From NCBI GenBank assembly GCA_016194325.1, contig JACQBS010000035.1, positions 1 to 34,826 on the forward strand: a stretch of DNA of 34,826 nucleotides. Reading direction: 5' to 3'. The notes under the pieces were generated by a model. That model was not told the origin of the DNA and did no database searches. It saw nothing but the letters and a program-made list of their open reading frames with translations. This document shows, one piece after another, positions 13,789-22,189 of this stretch. Origin of the DNA: Nitrospinota bacterium (GTDB lineage: Bacteria > Nitrospinota > Nitrospinia > UBA9942). Position numbers and translations under genes: made by a program. Numbering within the stretch: position 1 is the first letter of the stretch; every line of letters starts with the position of its first letter.

Positions 13789-14544
13789 CTTCTGTCTTTT
13801 TAGTTTTATCAGCATAGCAAGTGAAACTATAAACAATGGGATTGCTATAAACTGTGATGTGGATAGAAATGATTCAATTACAAATCCCCTCTCATCTCCC
13901 CTGAATATTTCTACAATAAATCTGCCGACTGCATAAATGAGGGTATATGTCCAGAACAACTGCCCATCAAATTTTTTAAATTTCCGCAAAATAAGAAGTA
14001 TGGCGAAAATAATAAATCCATTTGCGGAATCATAAAGCTGTGTCGGGTGGAGGTGGACATCCAATGGTGCCAGTGTATTAGGGTCTTTAAAGATAACTGC
14101 CCATGAGACATCTGTCTCCCTTCCATAACAGCACCCTGCAAAGAAACATCCCAATCTTCCAACCCCCTGCCCAATTGCTACAGATGGTGCTAAGATATCG
14201 CCGACCTTCCATAAATTCATTTCATGTTTTCTTATATAAATAATAACTACTGCCGTAGCCATTATAAAACCGCCATAGAATACAAGCCCCCCCTCCCATA
14301 CTTTAAAAATCCGAAGGGGATTGGATATATATTCTTTATATTCAACCACAATATATAAAAGCCTTGACCCGACAATTGCCGATATGAGTATGTAGAAGCT
14401 TAAGTCCATTATCTTTTGAGGGTCTTCACCTTCTGCTCTTGCCTGTCTTGCAGCAAGGGTGAGTCCGAGGAAAAAGGCAGTGGCTATAAGCACACCGTAA
14501 GTATATATGGTTATAGGACCAATTTTAAAAAGTATTGGATGCAT
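13771..14544 (-). CDS. lgt: prolipoprotein diacylglyceryl transferase
   Basis: 257 residues with seven hydrophobic segments. The Lgt signature GQGVGRLGCFFAGCCYGRE is present (residues 125-143), as are HPTQLY and the N-terminal HPILFKIGPITIYTYG. The enzyme transfers diacylglyceryl from phosphatidylglycerol to the lipobox Cys at the inner membrane, the first step before LspA cleavage. It sits between lspA and rluD on the same strand. The last eight residues (RQKSEQKT) and the TAA stop come from the edge of repeat copy B, so the native C-terminus has probably been replaced. Confidence 0.95.
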   Translation of the reverse strand: MHPILFKIGPITIYTYGVLIATAFFLGLTLAARQARAEGEDPQKIMDLSFYILISAIVGSRLLYIVVEYKEYISNPLRIFKVWEGGLVFYGGFIMATAVVIIYIRKHEMNLWKVGDILAPSVAIGQGVGRLGCFFAGCCYGRETDVSWAVIFKDPNTLAPLDVHLHPTQLYDSANGFIIFAILLILRKFKKFDGQLFWTYTLIYAVGRFIVEIFRGDERGFVIESFLSTSQFIAIPLFIVSLAMLIKLKRQKSEQKT

Positions 14545-14557
14545 AAGTTATTAAAAG

Positions 14558-14648
14558 GGTTCGAGATGTCAAGGGTTCGAGGGTTCAAGTAAATAAAAAA
14601 TCAATTGCTTGATTCCTTGACCCCTTGACCCCTTGAATCCTTGAATCC
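14558..14648. repeat. 8-nt word palindrome at the lspA-lgt junction
   Basis: Left words are GGTTCGAG, ATGTCAAG, GGTTCGAG, GGTTCAAG. Right words are TTGATTCC, TTGACCCC, TTGACCCC, TTGAATCC, TTGAATCC. The two series are inverse complements. The right arm encodes the last residues of LspA (KDSRGQGVKESSN) and its stop. Confidence 0.75.
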
Positions 14649-15107
14649 TGCTCCTAACATTGTTATCATCAACAATCCGACTCCTACTGTTATACATGAA
14701 TCTGCAACATTGAATGCAGGCCAGTGGTAATTCTGCCAGTGAAAATCAAGAAAGTCAACAACCTCGCCCCTGAAGATTCTGTCTATAAGATTACCAATTG
14801 CCCCACTGAAGATGAGGGAAAGGGCTATATGGCTATATCCATGAGTCTCTCTGTATAATATGATAATAGAGATTATTGCAATAATATAAATAGCTATAAA
14901 GGCAATCTGGATAAAGACGCCCTTTAAATTAGAAAACATGCCGAATGCCACACCAGAATTTCTGATATATGTAATATTAAAAAACCCCTTGATTATCTCT
15001 GCTGATTGATAGAGCTCAAAATTACTTACTATATATAGCTTTGTAATCTGGTCAAGGATTGCCATTATAAAAAGTATAATGATTAAAGGGGAATATTTAT
15101 TACTCAT
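14601..15107 (-). CDS. lspA: lipoprotein signal peptidase (signal peptidase II)
   Basis: 168 residues, four hydrophobic segments. Catalytic aspartates are in GNLIDRIFRGEVVDFLDF and FNVADSCITVG, and the NSGVAFGMF block is conserved. It removes signal peptides from lipoproteins after Lgt acts. The start overlaps the ileS stop as ATGA, so translation is coupled. The final 13 residues are encoded by the arm of an 8-nt word palindrome and are not conserved family sequence. The region where ileS ends and lspA starts is also made of GAGCAAT units. Confidence 0.95.
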   Translation of the reverse strand: MSNKYSPLIIILFIMAILDQITKLYIVSNFELYQSAEIIKGFFNITYIRNSGVAFGMFSNLKGVFIQIAFIAIYIIAIISIIILYRETHGYSHIALSLIFSGAIGNLIDRIFRGEVVDFLDFHWQNYHWPAFNVADSCITVGVGLLMITMLGAGFKDSRGQGVKESSN

Positions 15108-17902
15108 TGCTCATTGCTCAAATTACCAATACACCGCTCACAAACCGTTGGATGTTCATTGTTTTCACCGACACTCTCACTGTAGTTCCAGCATCTTTCA
15201 CACTTCTTGCCCAATGCCTGGGATACCGATAGAAACAAACCTTCTATTTCATCACTCTTTAAGGCTGAAGGCTGAAGGCTGAAGGCTGAAGCAGGAAGAA
15301 TATCTACAGAAGACACTATGAATATACTGTTTAATTCTTCCTTATATTCTTCCAAGAATGCCTTTAATTCCGGAGGGCAGAGCAGGGTTATTTTTGCGTC
15401 TAATGAGTGCCCAATTAATTTATTCTTCCTCGCAGTCTCCAATGCCTTTAATACCTCACCCCTTACGAGGAGGAGTTTTTCCCACCTCTCAGATAGTTTA
15501 TCATCAATCCACTCCTTTTTTATATCAGGGAACTGAGTAAGATGTATGCTCTGGATAGCGGCATTGCCGGGGATAAATCCCCAGATTTCTTCAGCAGTAA
15601 AAGAAAGGACAGGCGACATCAATTTCACCATTGACATCAGGATTTCATAGATTGCAGTCTGTGCAGACCTCCTGCCTGCTGAATCTGCACTGAATGTATA
15701 TAACCTGTCCTTTATTATATCAAGGTAAAATGAGCTCAAGTCCACGGCACAGAAATTATGGAAGGCATGGAAGAATACATGATATTCATGGTTTTTATAT
15801 GCCGTTCTTATCTCTTCAATCAGCCCCTGAAGTTTATGGAGGATAAACCTGTCAAGTTCAAACATATCACCGTATTTAACCGTATTTTTTGAAGGGTCAA
15901 AGTCATAGAGATTGCCGAGTATATATCTGAATGTATTTCTTATCTTCCTGTATGCCTCTGAGAGCCTTTTTAAAATCTCATCGGATAACCTGATGTCTTC
16001 CCTGTAGTTTTCTGAAGATACCCATAGCCTTAAGACCTCTGCACCATATTTATCTATTACCTCCTGCGGTGCAATAACATTGCCGAGTGATTTGGACATC
16101 TTTCTCCCCTGCCCATCCACCACATAGCCGTGAGTAAGGACAGACTTATACGGCGCCTTGCCTTTTATGGATACTGATGTAAGAAGGGAGCTGTGAAACC
16201 AGCCCCTGTGCTGGTCAGAGCCCTCCAGATATAAATCAGATGGGAAGGAGAGTTCATTTCTTTTTTCTACTACTGTATAACTTACACCTGAATCAAACCA
16301 TACATCAAGGATATCTGCCTCTTTTTCAAAATCACTCCCGCCGCACTTACGACATTTTACTCCCGATGGCATCAACTCTTTTACATCTTTATCAAACCAC
16401 ACATCTGCACCATTTTTATCCATGAGGTTTGCCACATGCTCACATATTTCTCTGGAAAAGATAGTCTCTTTGCACCCCTTACAGTAAAATACGGTTATTG
16501 GAACACCCCATGACCTCTGCCTTGATATGCACCAGTCAGGGCGGTTTTCAACCATCTGGTATATCCTTTCTTTCCCCCATGACGGAATCCACTCCACTTT
16601 ATTTATCTCATCTAATGCCCTCTTTCTTAAATCATTTTTTCCCATTGAGATAAACCACTGCGGTGTCGCCCTGAAAATCACAGGTTTTTTACACCTCCAG
16701 CAGTGGGGATATGAGTGTCTTATCTTCTCCTCTTTGAGCAGATACCCTTCCTCTTTAAGCATTTCATTTATTGACTTATTTGCATCCCAAACCTTCATAC
16801 CGCCGAAGTAAGGGAGTTCGGGAACGAATTTCCCCTCGTTATCAACAGGGTTATAAATATCAAGCCCGTATTTAAGCCCCATCTCATAGTCTTCCTGCCC
16901 ATGCCCAGGTGCTGTGTGGACAAGCCCTGTTCCCTGTTCCAATGTTACATGGCTGCCGAGTATCAGGGGAGACTCCCTGTCCATAAAGGGGTGTTCTGCC
17001 ACCAGCCCCTCCAACTCAGAGCCCTCAAATGTGTCTATTATTTCGTAATCCACAAAACCAAACTTATCCATAGACTCTTCCATCAGGTCAATTGCCATTA
17101 TAAGGACCTCTTCGCCTGTATCTGCCGCACCATATTTGTAATCAGGGTTTAATGCGATGGCAAGGTTTGCCGGTAGTGTCCACGGGGTGGTAGTCCAGAT
17201 TACAACCGATGTATCCTTTTGCTCCAGAGAAGAGAATCTGTCTTTACCATTTATCTTGAGAGGAAATTTTACATATATTGATGGGGATTCATGCTCTTCA
17301 TATTCTACCTCTGCCTCAGCCAAAGCGGTCTTGCATGTAGGACACCAGTGAATCGGTTTTAATCCTTTATATAATCCGCCATTCTCAATAATCTTTCCAA
17401 GCTCTCTTACAATATCCGCTTCATAGGAATAATTCATTGTGAGATATGGATTCTCCCAATCACCGAAGATTCCAAGCCTCTTGAACTCCTCCCTCTGAAT
17501 CTTAAAAAATTTATCGGCATATTCACGGCAGAGTTTTCTTATCTCTGATTTACTCATCCCCTTTTTCTTTGGGCCAAGCTCCTTATCAACCTGATGCTCT
17601 ATGGGGAGGCCGTGGCAATCCCACCCTGGGATATAAGGTGCGTCATAACCCTCCATAGTTTTGATTTTTACAATAATATCCTTGAGGATTTTATTTAAGG
17701 CATGCCCCTGGTGTATATGTCCGTTGGCATAAGGCGGACCATCGTGCAGAATATATTTTGGTTTTTTCCTGCGAGATTCCCTTATCTTGTTGTATATGTT
17801 CATCTCCTCCCATTTTTTTAAGATTTCAGGCTCTTTCTGGGAGAGATTCGCCTTCATCGGAAATTCTGTCTGAGGCAGATTTAAAGTAGTCTTATAGTCC
17901 AT
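15104..17902 (-). CDS. ileS: isoleucyl-tRNA synthetase
   Basis: 932 residues, the usual bacterial length. The class I motif region is PYANGHIHQGHALNK and the KMSKS loop is GRKMSKSLGN. The editing domain lies between them (WTTTPWTLPANLA and THPGHG-like TAPGHGQEDY). The C-terminus carries a zinc-binding CERCWNY and CERCIGN pair. It charges tRNA-Ile in the cytosol. The gene leads the block ileS-lspA-lgt-rluD, with a 4-nt overlap to lspA. Near the C-terminus SAFSLQPSALKSD is encoded by four tandem AAGGCTG heptamers, an in-frame addition in a linker that is not catalytic. Confidence 0.97.
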   Translation of the reverse strand: MDYKTTLNLPQTEFPMKANLSQKEPEILKKWEEMNIYNKIRESRRKKPKYILHDGPPYANGHIHQGHALNKILKDIIVKIKTMEGYDAPYIPGWDCHGLPIEHQVDKELGPKKKGMSKSEIRKLCREYADKFFKIQREEFKRLGIFGDWENPYLTMNYSYEADIVRELGKIIENGGLYKGLKPIHWCPTCKTALAEAEVEYEEHESPSIYVKFPLKINGKDRFSSLEQKDTSVVIWTTTPWTLPANLAIALNPDYKYGAADTGEEVLIMAIDLMEESMDKFGFVDYEIIDTFEGSELEGLVAEHPFMDRESPLILGSHVTLEQGTGLVHTAPGHGQEDYEMGLKYGLDIYNPVDNEGKFVPELPYFGGMKVWDANKSINEMLKEEGYLLKEEKIRHSYPHCWRCKKPVIFRATPQWFISMGKNDLRKRALDEINKVEWIPSWGKERIYQMVENRPDWCISRQRSWGVPITVFYCKGCKETIFSREICEHVANLMDKNGADVWFDKDVKELMPSGVKCRKCGGSDFEKEADILDVWFDSGVSYTVVEKRNELSFPSDLYLEGSDQHRGWFHSSLLTSVSIKGKAPYKSVLTHGYVVDGQGRKMSKSLGNVIAPQEVIDKYGAEVLRLWVSSENYREDIRLSDEILKRLSEAYRKIRNTFRYILGNLYDFDPSKNTVKYGDMFELDRFILHKLQGLIEEIRTAYKNHEYHVFFHAFHNFCAVDLSSFYLDIIKDRLYTFSADSAGRRSAQTAIYEILMSMVKLMSPVLSFTAEEIWGFIPGNAAIQSIHLTQFPDIKKEWIDDKLSERWEKLLLVRGEVLKALETARKNKLIGHSLDAKITLLCPPELKAFLEEYKEELNSIFIVSSVDILPASAFSLQPSALKSDEIEGLFLSVSQALGKKCERCWNYSESVGENNEHPTVCERCIGNLSNEQ
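15261..15288. repeat. four AAGGCTG heptamers inside ileS
   Basis: Four perfect 7-nt units head to tail. On the coding strand they read in the 7-residue cycle QPSAFSL within the linker before the zinc motif. Confidence 0.85.
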
Positions 17903-17951
17903 ATAAATTCATATTATCAAAATCTCATTATTTTTCAAAATAATAAAGACC

Positions 17952-18064
17952 TAAACACGAATAACACGAATAACTAACTGACCACTAAAAAACTAATAAC
18001 TAACAACCAAAAAAAGTTGTAGGTTGTAAGTTATTCTCTGTATATTCGTGAAATTTGTATTCTA
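17952..18064. repeat. nested palindromes between ileS and nadB
   Basis: The outer arms are TAAACACGAATAACACGAAT and TATATTCGTGAAATTTG. Inside is a second palindrome, AATAACTAACAACC against GGTTGTAAGTTATT (17995-18035). With the hairpin at 18073 it fills the 17903-18160 gap. No gene is seen. Confidence 0.65.
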
Positions 18065-18072
18065 AATGTTTA

Positions 18073-18101
18073 CCCCGTAAGAGACCGAAGGTCTTACGGG
18101 G
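18073..18101. terminator. strong hairpin downstream of nadB (possible terminator)
   Basis: CCCCGTAA pairs with TTACGGGG, with GACC/GGTC continuing the stem after a bulge. It is the expected place for termination of leftward nadB, but there is no run of T on either side. Confidence 0.4.
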
Positions 18102-18160
18102 TTTATCTGAGTAAATCCCTTAAAATCTTGTAAATCTGCGTTCCAATATTTTTAACTGCA

Positions 18161-19783
18161 TTATTTGGATGTTGTAGTTAGCTGTATGACTGTATCTCTT
18201 TTCCAGTTTATATCATCCCGTCTTGGATAGTCTATATTATAGTGTAGTCCGCGGCTCTCCTTTCTCATCATGGCACACTGTATAATAAGGTCGGCAATAG
18301 TGGCAATATTCCTAAGCTCAATAAGGTCGCTTGTGATTATAAAATTCCAGTAATATTCCTTTATCTCGTCAAGAAGAATATCTATCCTCCTCTTTGCCCG
18401 ATTGAGCCTCTTGTTTGACCTGACGATACCAACATAATTCCACATCGTTCTCCTGATTTCATCCCAGTTGTTTGATACGACTACCGATTCATCACTGTCA
18501 ACAGCATTTCCTATATTCCATGGAGGGATTGCAATATCTTCGGATGGGGTTTTCTTCATATCCTGAATAGCCATTTCAGATGCTCTGTGGGCAAATACGA
18601 GTGCCTCAAGGAGGGAGTTGCTTGCCAGTCTGTTTGCACCATGGACATCCGTGCAGGCAACCTCTCCTGCCGAATAAAGCCTTCTGATATTTGTCCTGCC
18701 GTAAAGGTCAGTTGCAACCCCTCCGCATGTATAATGTGCGGCAGGGACTACAGGGATCGGTGACTTTGTCATATCCATGCCGAGTGAAAGACATTTTTTA
18801 TATATTGTCGGGAATCTCTCCCTTACCCGGTAGCCTTCTAAATGGGTAACATCAAGATAGACATAATCGTCACCGCTCTTTTTCATTTCATAGTCTATTG
18901 CCCTTGCAACGGCATCCCTCGGTGCAAGACAGCCCATAGGATGATAGTTTTCCATGAATGTCCTGCCGTCCTTCAGCCTCAGAATACCCCCCTCGCCGCG
19001 GACAGCCTCAGAGATGAGGAATGATTTTGCCTCCGGATGATACAGGCAGGTGGGATGAAACTGAATAAACTCCATATTTGCAATCTCAGCACCTGCCCTG
19101 TAAGCCATTGCAATACCATCGCCTGTAGCAATATCAGGATTTGAGGTGTAGAGATATACCTTGCCTGCACCGCCTGTTGCAAGGAAGGCTATCTTTGAAA
19201 GAAAACTTATTACATCCCCTTTATTTTTATCCAGAACATATGCCCCTATAACTGAATCGTTACCGCTCCCTATTATTATATTTTTGTCTAATTTGCCTTT
19301 TGTGATGAGGTCTATTGCAATGTGATTTTCATATATCTTTATGTTGCTATTTTTCCTTACCGCATCTATAAGAGACCTTTCTATTTCAGCACCGGTAAAA
19401 TCTGCTGCATGGACTATCCTTCTCTTTGAATGTCCACCCTCCCTGCCAAGGGCTAAGACATCACCATTATCCTCCCTGAATGAAAATTTGGCGCCGAGCT
19501 CCATTAATTCCCTTACCATCTCCGGGCCATTCTCTACCAGCATCTTTACAGCATCTTCATTGCAAAGCCCTGCACCTGCCTCAATAGTATCTTTGATATG
19601 AAGTTCATAAGAGTCATCCTCTGCCATGACGGATGCAATCCCGCCCTGTGCATACTTTGTGCTTGATTCTTCACAGTCCCTCTTTGTGACAATAGCAACA
19701 CTCCCGTATTTGCATACCTTAAGTGCAAAGGATAGTCCTGCAATACCACTGCCGATTACCAAAAAATCTGACCTTATTTCCAT
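18161..19783 (-). CDS. nadB: L-aspartate oxidase
   Basis: 540 residues. The FAD-binding start is FLVIGSGIAGLSFAL. The succinate dehydrogenase/fumarate reductase-type blocks are TKYAQGGIASVM, FIQFHPTCLY, RGEGGIL, and HYTCGGVATDLYGRT followed by GEVACTDVHGANRLASNSLLEA. The C-terminal helical region has the usual length. It oxidises L-aspartate to iminoaspartate for NAD synthesis. nadA and nadC are not adjacent. The GANRLASNS block and overall size favour NadB over SdhA/FrdA. No Shine-Dalgarno; the promoter puts the transcription start at about the ATG. Confidence 0.93.
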   Translation of the reverse strand: MEIRSDFLVIGSGIAGLSFALKVCKYGSVAIVTKRDCEESSTKYAQGGIASVMAEDDSYELHIKDTIEAGAGLCNEDAVKMLVENGPEMVRELMELGAKFSFREDNGDVLALGREGGHSKRRIVHAADFTGAEIERSLIDAVRKNSNIKIYENHIAIDLITKGKLDKNIIIGSGNDSVIGAYVLDKNKGDVISFLSKIAFLATGGAGKVYLYTSNPDIATGDGIAMAYRAGAEIANMEFIQFHPTCLYHPEAKSFLISEAVRGEGGILRLKDGRTFMENYHPMGCLAPRDAVARAIDYEMKKSGDDYVYLDVTHLEGYRVRERFPTIYKKCLSLGMDMTKSPIPVVPAAHYTCGGVATDLYGRTNIRRLYSAGEVACTDVHGANRLASNSLLEALVFAHRASEMAIQDMKKTPSEDIAIPPWNIGNAVDSDESVVVSNNWDEIRRTMWNYVGIVRSNKRLNRAKRRIDILLDEIKEYYWNFIITSDLIELRNIATIADLIIQCAMMRKESRGLHYNIDYPRRDDINWKRDTVIQLTTTSK

Positions 19784-19790
19784 AAAATCT

Positions 19791-19820
19791 ATAATAGCAG
19801 AGAGGCTTATTCATTTTCAA
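19791..19820 (-). promoter_or_regulatory. nadB promoter, leaderless type
   Basis: TTGAAA, 18-nt spacer, TATTAT, then 7 nt to ATG. The 12-base block CTCTGCTATTAT is identical to the aroA promoter. Confidence 0.55.
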
Positions 19821-19873
19821 ATTGAAATTTCTATGGTTATCTGGTTAAATAAGCCTTAATAAAATTTGGGTTT

Positions 19874-20000
19874 TTCGTATTTTAGTTGAAAGATTAAATT
19901 AAAATAAGATGTTGTTTTGAATTTTGAACATTTGATATTGTTTAGAATTTAGGGTTTCGGATTTAGGATTTTTAATAGTCATTTCAACTTTTTTACGAAT
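19874..20000. repeat. inverted-arm repeat, copy 2
   Basis: The arms TTCGTATTTTAGTTGAAA (19874-19891) and TTTCAACTTTTTTACGAA (19982-19999) are the same arms as at 651-749, but the filling differs and contains TTGAATTTTGAAC and TTTAGAATTTAGGG words. It lies in the divergent nadB / response-regulator gap. Confidence 0.6.
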
Positions 20001-20021
20001 GAACCTAAAATTTGGAGATTT

Positions 20022-20663
20022 ATGAGCATACTTATTGTTGATGATTCGGTTGATAACCGCCTGCTCTTTAAATATATCCTTGAGAATGCAGGATATACTG
20101 ATGTGCTGACAGCAGGCTCTGCCCATGATGCCTTTAAGTTTCTCGGTATGGAGAATCCATCAGAAGCAGATTCAGTGGTTGACCTGATATTAATGGATAT
20201 TATGATGCCTGAGATGGATGGTATAGAGGCGTGCCGTCAGATTAAATCAGTAGAAAGACTCAGGGATATTCCAATTATAATGGTAACGGCAAAGACAGAA
20301 GAGAAAGACATTGAGGCTGCATTTGCCGCCGGTGCAATGGACTATATAACAAAGCCATTGAGGGGTATAGAATTACTGGTTCGTTCACGATCGGCACTTA
20401 GCTTAAAGAAGGAGATTGACCGCCGTAAAAATCGTGAACAGGAATTGCTGAACCTAAATAGGGAATTGAAAAATTCCATTGAGACTATCAAGACACTGCG
20501 GGGTCTTATACCCATATGTGCGAATTGCAAGAAGATTCGTGATGATAAAGGCTATTGGAATCAGATAGAGTCGTATATCCAGAAACATTCAGAGGCAGAA
20601 TTTAGCCACGGTATATGTCCTGAATGTGCAAGGAAATTATATCCTGAACTTTATAAAGATTGA
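20022..20663 (+). CDS. response regulator with a C-terminal Cys-rich motif
   Basis: 213 residues. Residues 1-122 are a receiver: D7-D8 acidic pair, phospho-acceptor D59 in ILMDIMMPEMDG, Thr in IMVTAKT, Lys in YITKPL. Residues 123-165 form a coiled-coil helix (KKEIDRRKNREQELLNLNRE). The tail has PICANCKKIRDDKGYW and CPECARKLYP, a pattern with two Cys pairs seen at the end of many signalling proteins and likely to bind a metal or act in contact with a partner. There is no DNA-binding or enzymatic output domain. A weak TGGAGA site precedes ATG. The cognate kinase is not in the immediate neighbourhood. Confidence 0.88.
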   Translation: MSILIVDDSVDNRLLFKYILENAGYTDVLTAGSAHDAFKFLGMENPSEADSVVDLILMDIMMPEMDGIEACRQIKSVERLRDIPIIMVTAKTEEKDIEAAFAAGAMDYITKPLRGIELLVRSRSALSLKKEIDRRKNREQELLNLNRELKNSIETIKTLRGLIPICANCKKIRDDKGYWNQIESYIQKHSEAEFSHGICPECARKLYPELYKD

Positions 20664-20670
20664 TACAATT

Positions 20671-21504
20671 TTATCTTTTTGGTCTAATCGGTCTTATGTG
20701 AGCGGAGGGACGGGGTCTCTGGTGTGGTTGTGATTGAATTTTATCTTTTAAATCGTGGAGAATCCTGTTGGCATCCATGTTTATCTCATTTGCCAGTTTT
20801 AGTTTTTCGGGCTGGTGTCCGCCAAGAAGAAAGTCTGTGTATAAGCGGGTAGCCTTTGTCTTTAACATTATACCCCTTTTTAGCATCTGATGTTTTTCAG
20901 CCCTTCCCGGAGGGGGTTCTATGGAATTGAGTATCTGAGCCATTATGAGATAACGTTGATGCAGTTTTTTTAACATTTCAGGTTTTAATTCACTAACCCT
21001 TCTTGTGTTTATCATCTCCGATAGCTCATTGGTCTTTTTGCTTATGAATATCGACTCTCTTATTATCTCAGGGACTTTTCCACTAAATTTTTGTTCATCA
21101 AAGACTACGGGTGCAGACTCCTTTGGGTTGGAAAGGAGAACTATTGCATTAATTGATATACGGTAAAGTTTTTCTTTGTCATCCTTATTTTCATTCAATA
21201 TCTTGTATGTCTTTATAAAGCCTTTGCATCTTGTAGCCACCTCATCCCTCACCAGTGCGTATTCCTGCACCTCTGTCTCAACACTTACAAGAACGCCTTT
21301 TGCCTGCTCCACTGCAATCCTCAAGGCATCATCAATGGCTGACCTCCTTGCATCTGCTACATCCTCTTTTAGTGACCCAACACCATCTGCTGTAACCTCA
21401 ATTGCATCCTCTTCCTGCTCACCATTTTCCTGTTCAGCAGGGTCTGCAGCAAAGGGATAGAAAACTATTGATATGAATAGTATAATAAAGAATAACCGTT
21501 TCAT
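20671..21504 (-). CDS. exported protein with an FlgT/LPP20-like N-terminal domain
   Basis: 277 residues from the ATG at 21504, which follows an AGGAGA site. An earlier in-frame ATG, 17 codons upstream, would disturb the signal peptide and is rejected. Signal peptide is residues 1-20 (KRLFFIILFISIVFYPFA). Residues 35-130 match the fold of FlgT N-terminal and LPP20-type domains: VTADGVGSLKEDVADARRSA, then VEQAKGVLV and a Tyr-rich strand. The C-terminal half is helical and ends in a Pro/Arg-rich tail (PHQRPRPSAHIRPIRPKR). No lipobox is visible. The protein is probably periplasmic. Function unknown; there are no flagellar genes in the window. Confidence 0.65.
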   Translation of the reverse strand: MKRLFFIILFISIVFYPFAADPAEQENGEQEEDAIEVTADGVGSLKEDVADARRSAIDDALRIAVEQAKGVLVSVETEVQEYALVRDEVATRCKGFIKTYKILNENKDDKEKLYRISINAIVLLSNPKESAPVVFDEQKFSGKVPEIIRESIFISKKTNELSEMINTRRVSELKPEMLKKLHQRYLIMAQILNSIEPPPGRAEKHQMLKRGIMLKTKATRLYTDFLLGGHQPEKLKLANEINMDANRILHDLKDKIQSQPHQRPRPSAHIRPIRPKR

Positions 21505-21601
21505 ATATCTCCTGTTAAAGTTGAAAATATGAGCATAATTTAGCAGATATTTCATATTATAGCAATGCCAAAAATTGGAATACTTTTTACAAAAAATTTG
21601 T

Positions 21602-21607
21602 TATAAT
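21602..21607 (+). promoter_or_regulatory. perfect TATAAT, leaderless promoter candidate
   Basis: TATAAT followed by 7 nt and the ATG at 21615, with no Shine-Dalgarno. The nearest -35-like hexamer (TTGGAA) is at 21 nt, which is too far, so the -35 is unclear. Confidence 0.45.
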
Positions 21608-21614
21608 TATTGGA

Positions 21615-22016
21615 ATGAAAAATATAGGCAATATTCTTCTATTGTTAATTGTTTCTCTGCTGATTTCGGCATCACCGTTGCAGATAGGACAGGCCAGGGC
21701 ATGCTGTCTCAAACATATGAGCAAATGCAGTATGCATCATACGGAAACAGCCAGTCACTGTAAGGGGAATACCCATAATGAAATTCAATGCTGTGAAGAC
21801 AAATGCTATCCAAACTTAAAATACACAATGGCAGAAAAACCTTCCACTAATATCCATACATTTTACACCCTGTTAAATCTTTCAATACCTGATATTTCAA
21901 TTACCCCGACTTTAAATTCCGTCCCTTCTTTAAGTTTTACCTTTCTTGAAGATTTTCAAAGAAAGAAATATTCTTCGCCACCGCTATATATTCTAAAATC
22001 CTCTTTTCTTAATTGA
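21615..22016 (+). CDS. secreted Cys/His-rich small protein, putative metal-binding
   Basis: 133 residues. A signal peptide (residues 1-28, NILLLLIVSLLISASPL) is followed by a cluster of seven Cys and several His between residues 30 and 64 (ACCLKHMSKCSMHH, then HCKGNTHN and CCEDKCY). This is rich enough to bind soft metals such as copper or zinc. The C-terminal part is not Cys-rich and ends SPPLYILKSSFLN, an ending I associate with small proteins near metal-export or cytochrome genes. First gene of a same-strand cluster with a porin-like protein, an FMN-binding-like protein, a DUF4920-like protein and an ABC transporter. Function unproven. Confidence 0.6.
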   Translation: MKNIGNILLLLIVSLLISASPLQIGQARACCLKHMSKCSMHHTETASHCKGNTHNEIQCCEDKCYPNLKYTMAEKPSTNIHTFYTLLNLSIPDISITPTLNSVPSLSFTFLEDFQRKKYSSPPLYILKSSFLN

Positions 22017-22040
22017 GCCTTTCCTGGGCAAAACCGGTTA

Positions 22041-22148
22041 GCCACAGACTTTCACTGACTAAAAAGACAAAGTTGCAAGATTCAAGATGCAAGTTTTTAC
22101 TTGTAACTTGCAACCTGCAACTTTTAAAAGTCTGTGTAAGTCTGTGGC
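22041..22148. repeat. nested palindromes upstream of the beta-barrel gene
   Basis: The outer arms are GCCACAGACTTTCACTGACT and AGTCTGTGTAAGTCTGTGGC. A second palindrome, AGTTGCAAGATTCAAGATGC against TTGTAACTTGCAACC (22071-22122), lies inside. It sits in the leader of the 22190 gene and could form a large RNA hairpin. Confidence 0.65.
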
Positions 22149-22189
22149 TGATTCTTTTCTTTTCCGACTTGTTCGGGTGAGGTCATGTT

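Noticed and set aside
14558..14648. Possible CRISPR array because of regularly spaced short repeats
   Set aside because: Units are 7-8 nt, directly adjacent, with inverted partners and no unique spacers; no cas genes.
15104..17902. Several open frames on the plus strand across ileS
   Set aside because: They are shadows of a highly conserved synthetase gene with no start signals or recognised motifs.
18989..19182. Small minus-frame ORFs in nadB and similar long genes
   Set aside because: They follow the codon phase of the real gene in another frame, with no ribosome-binding sites.
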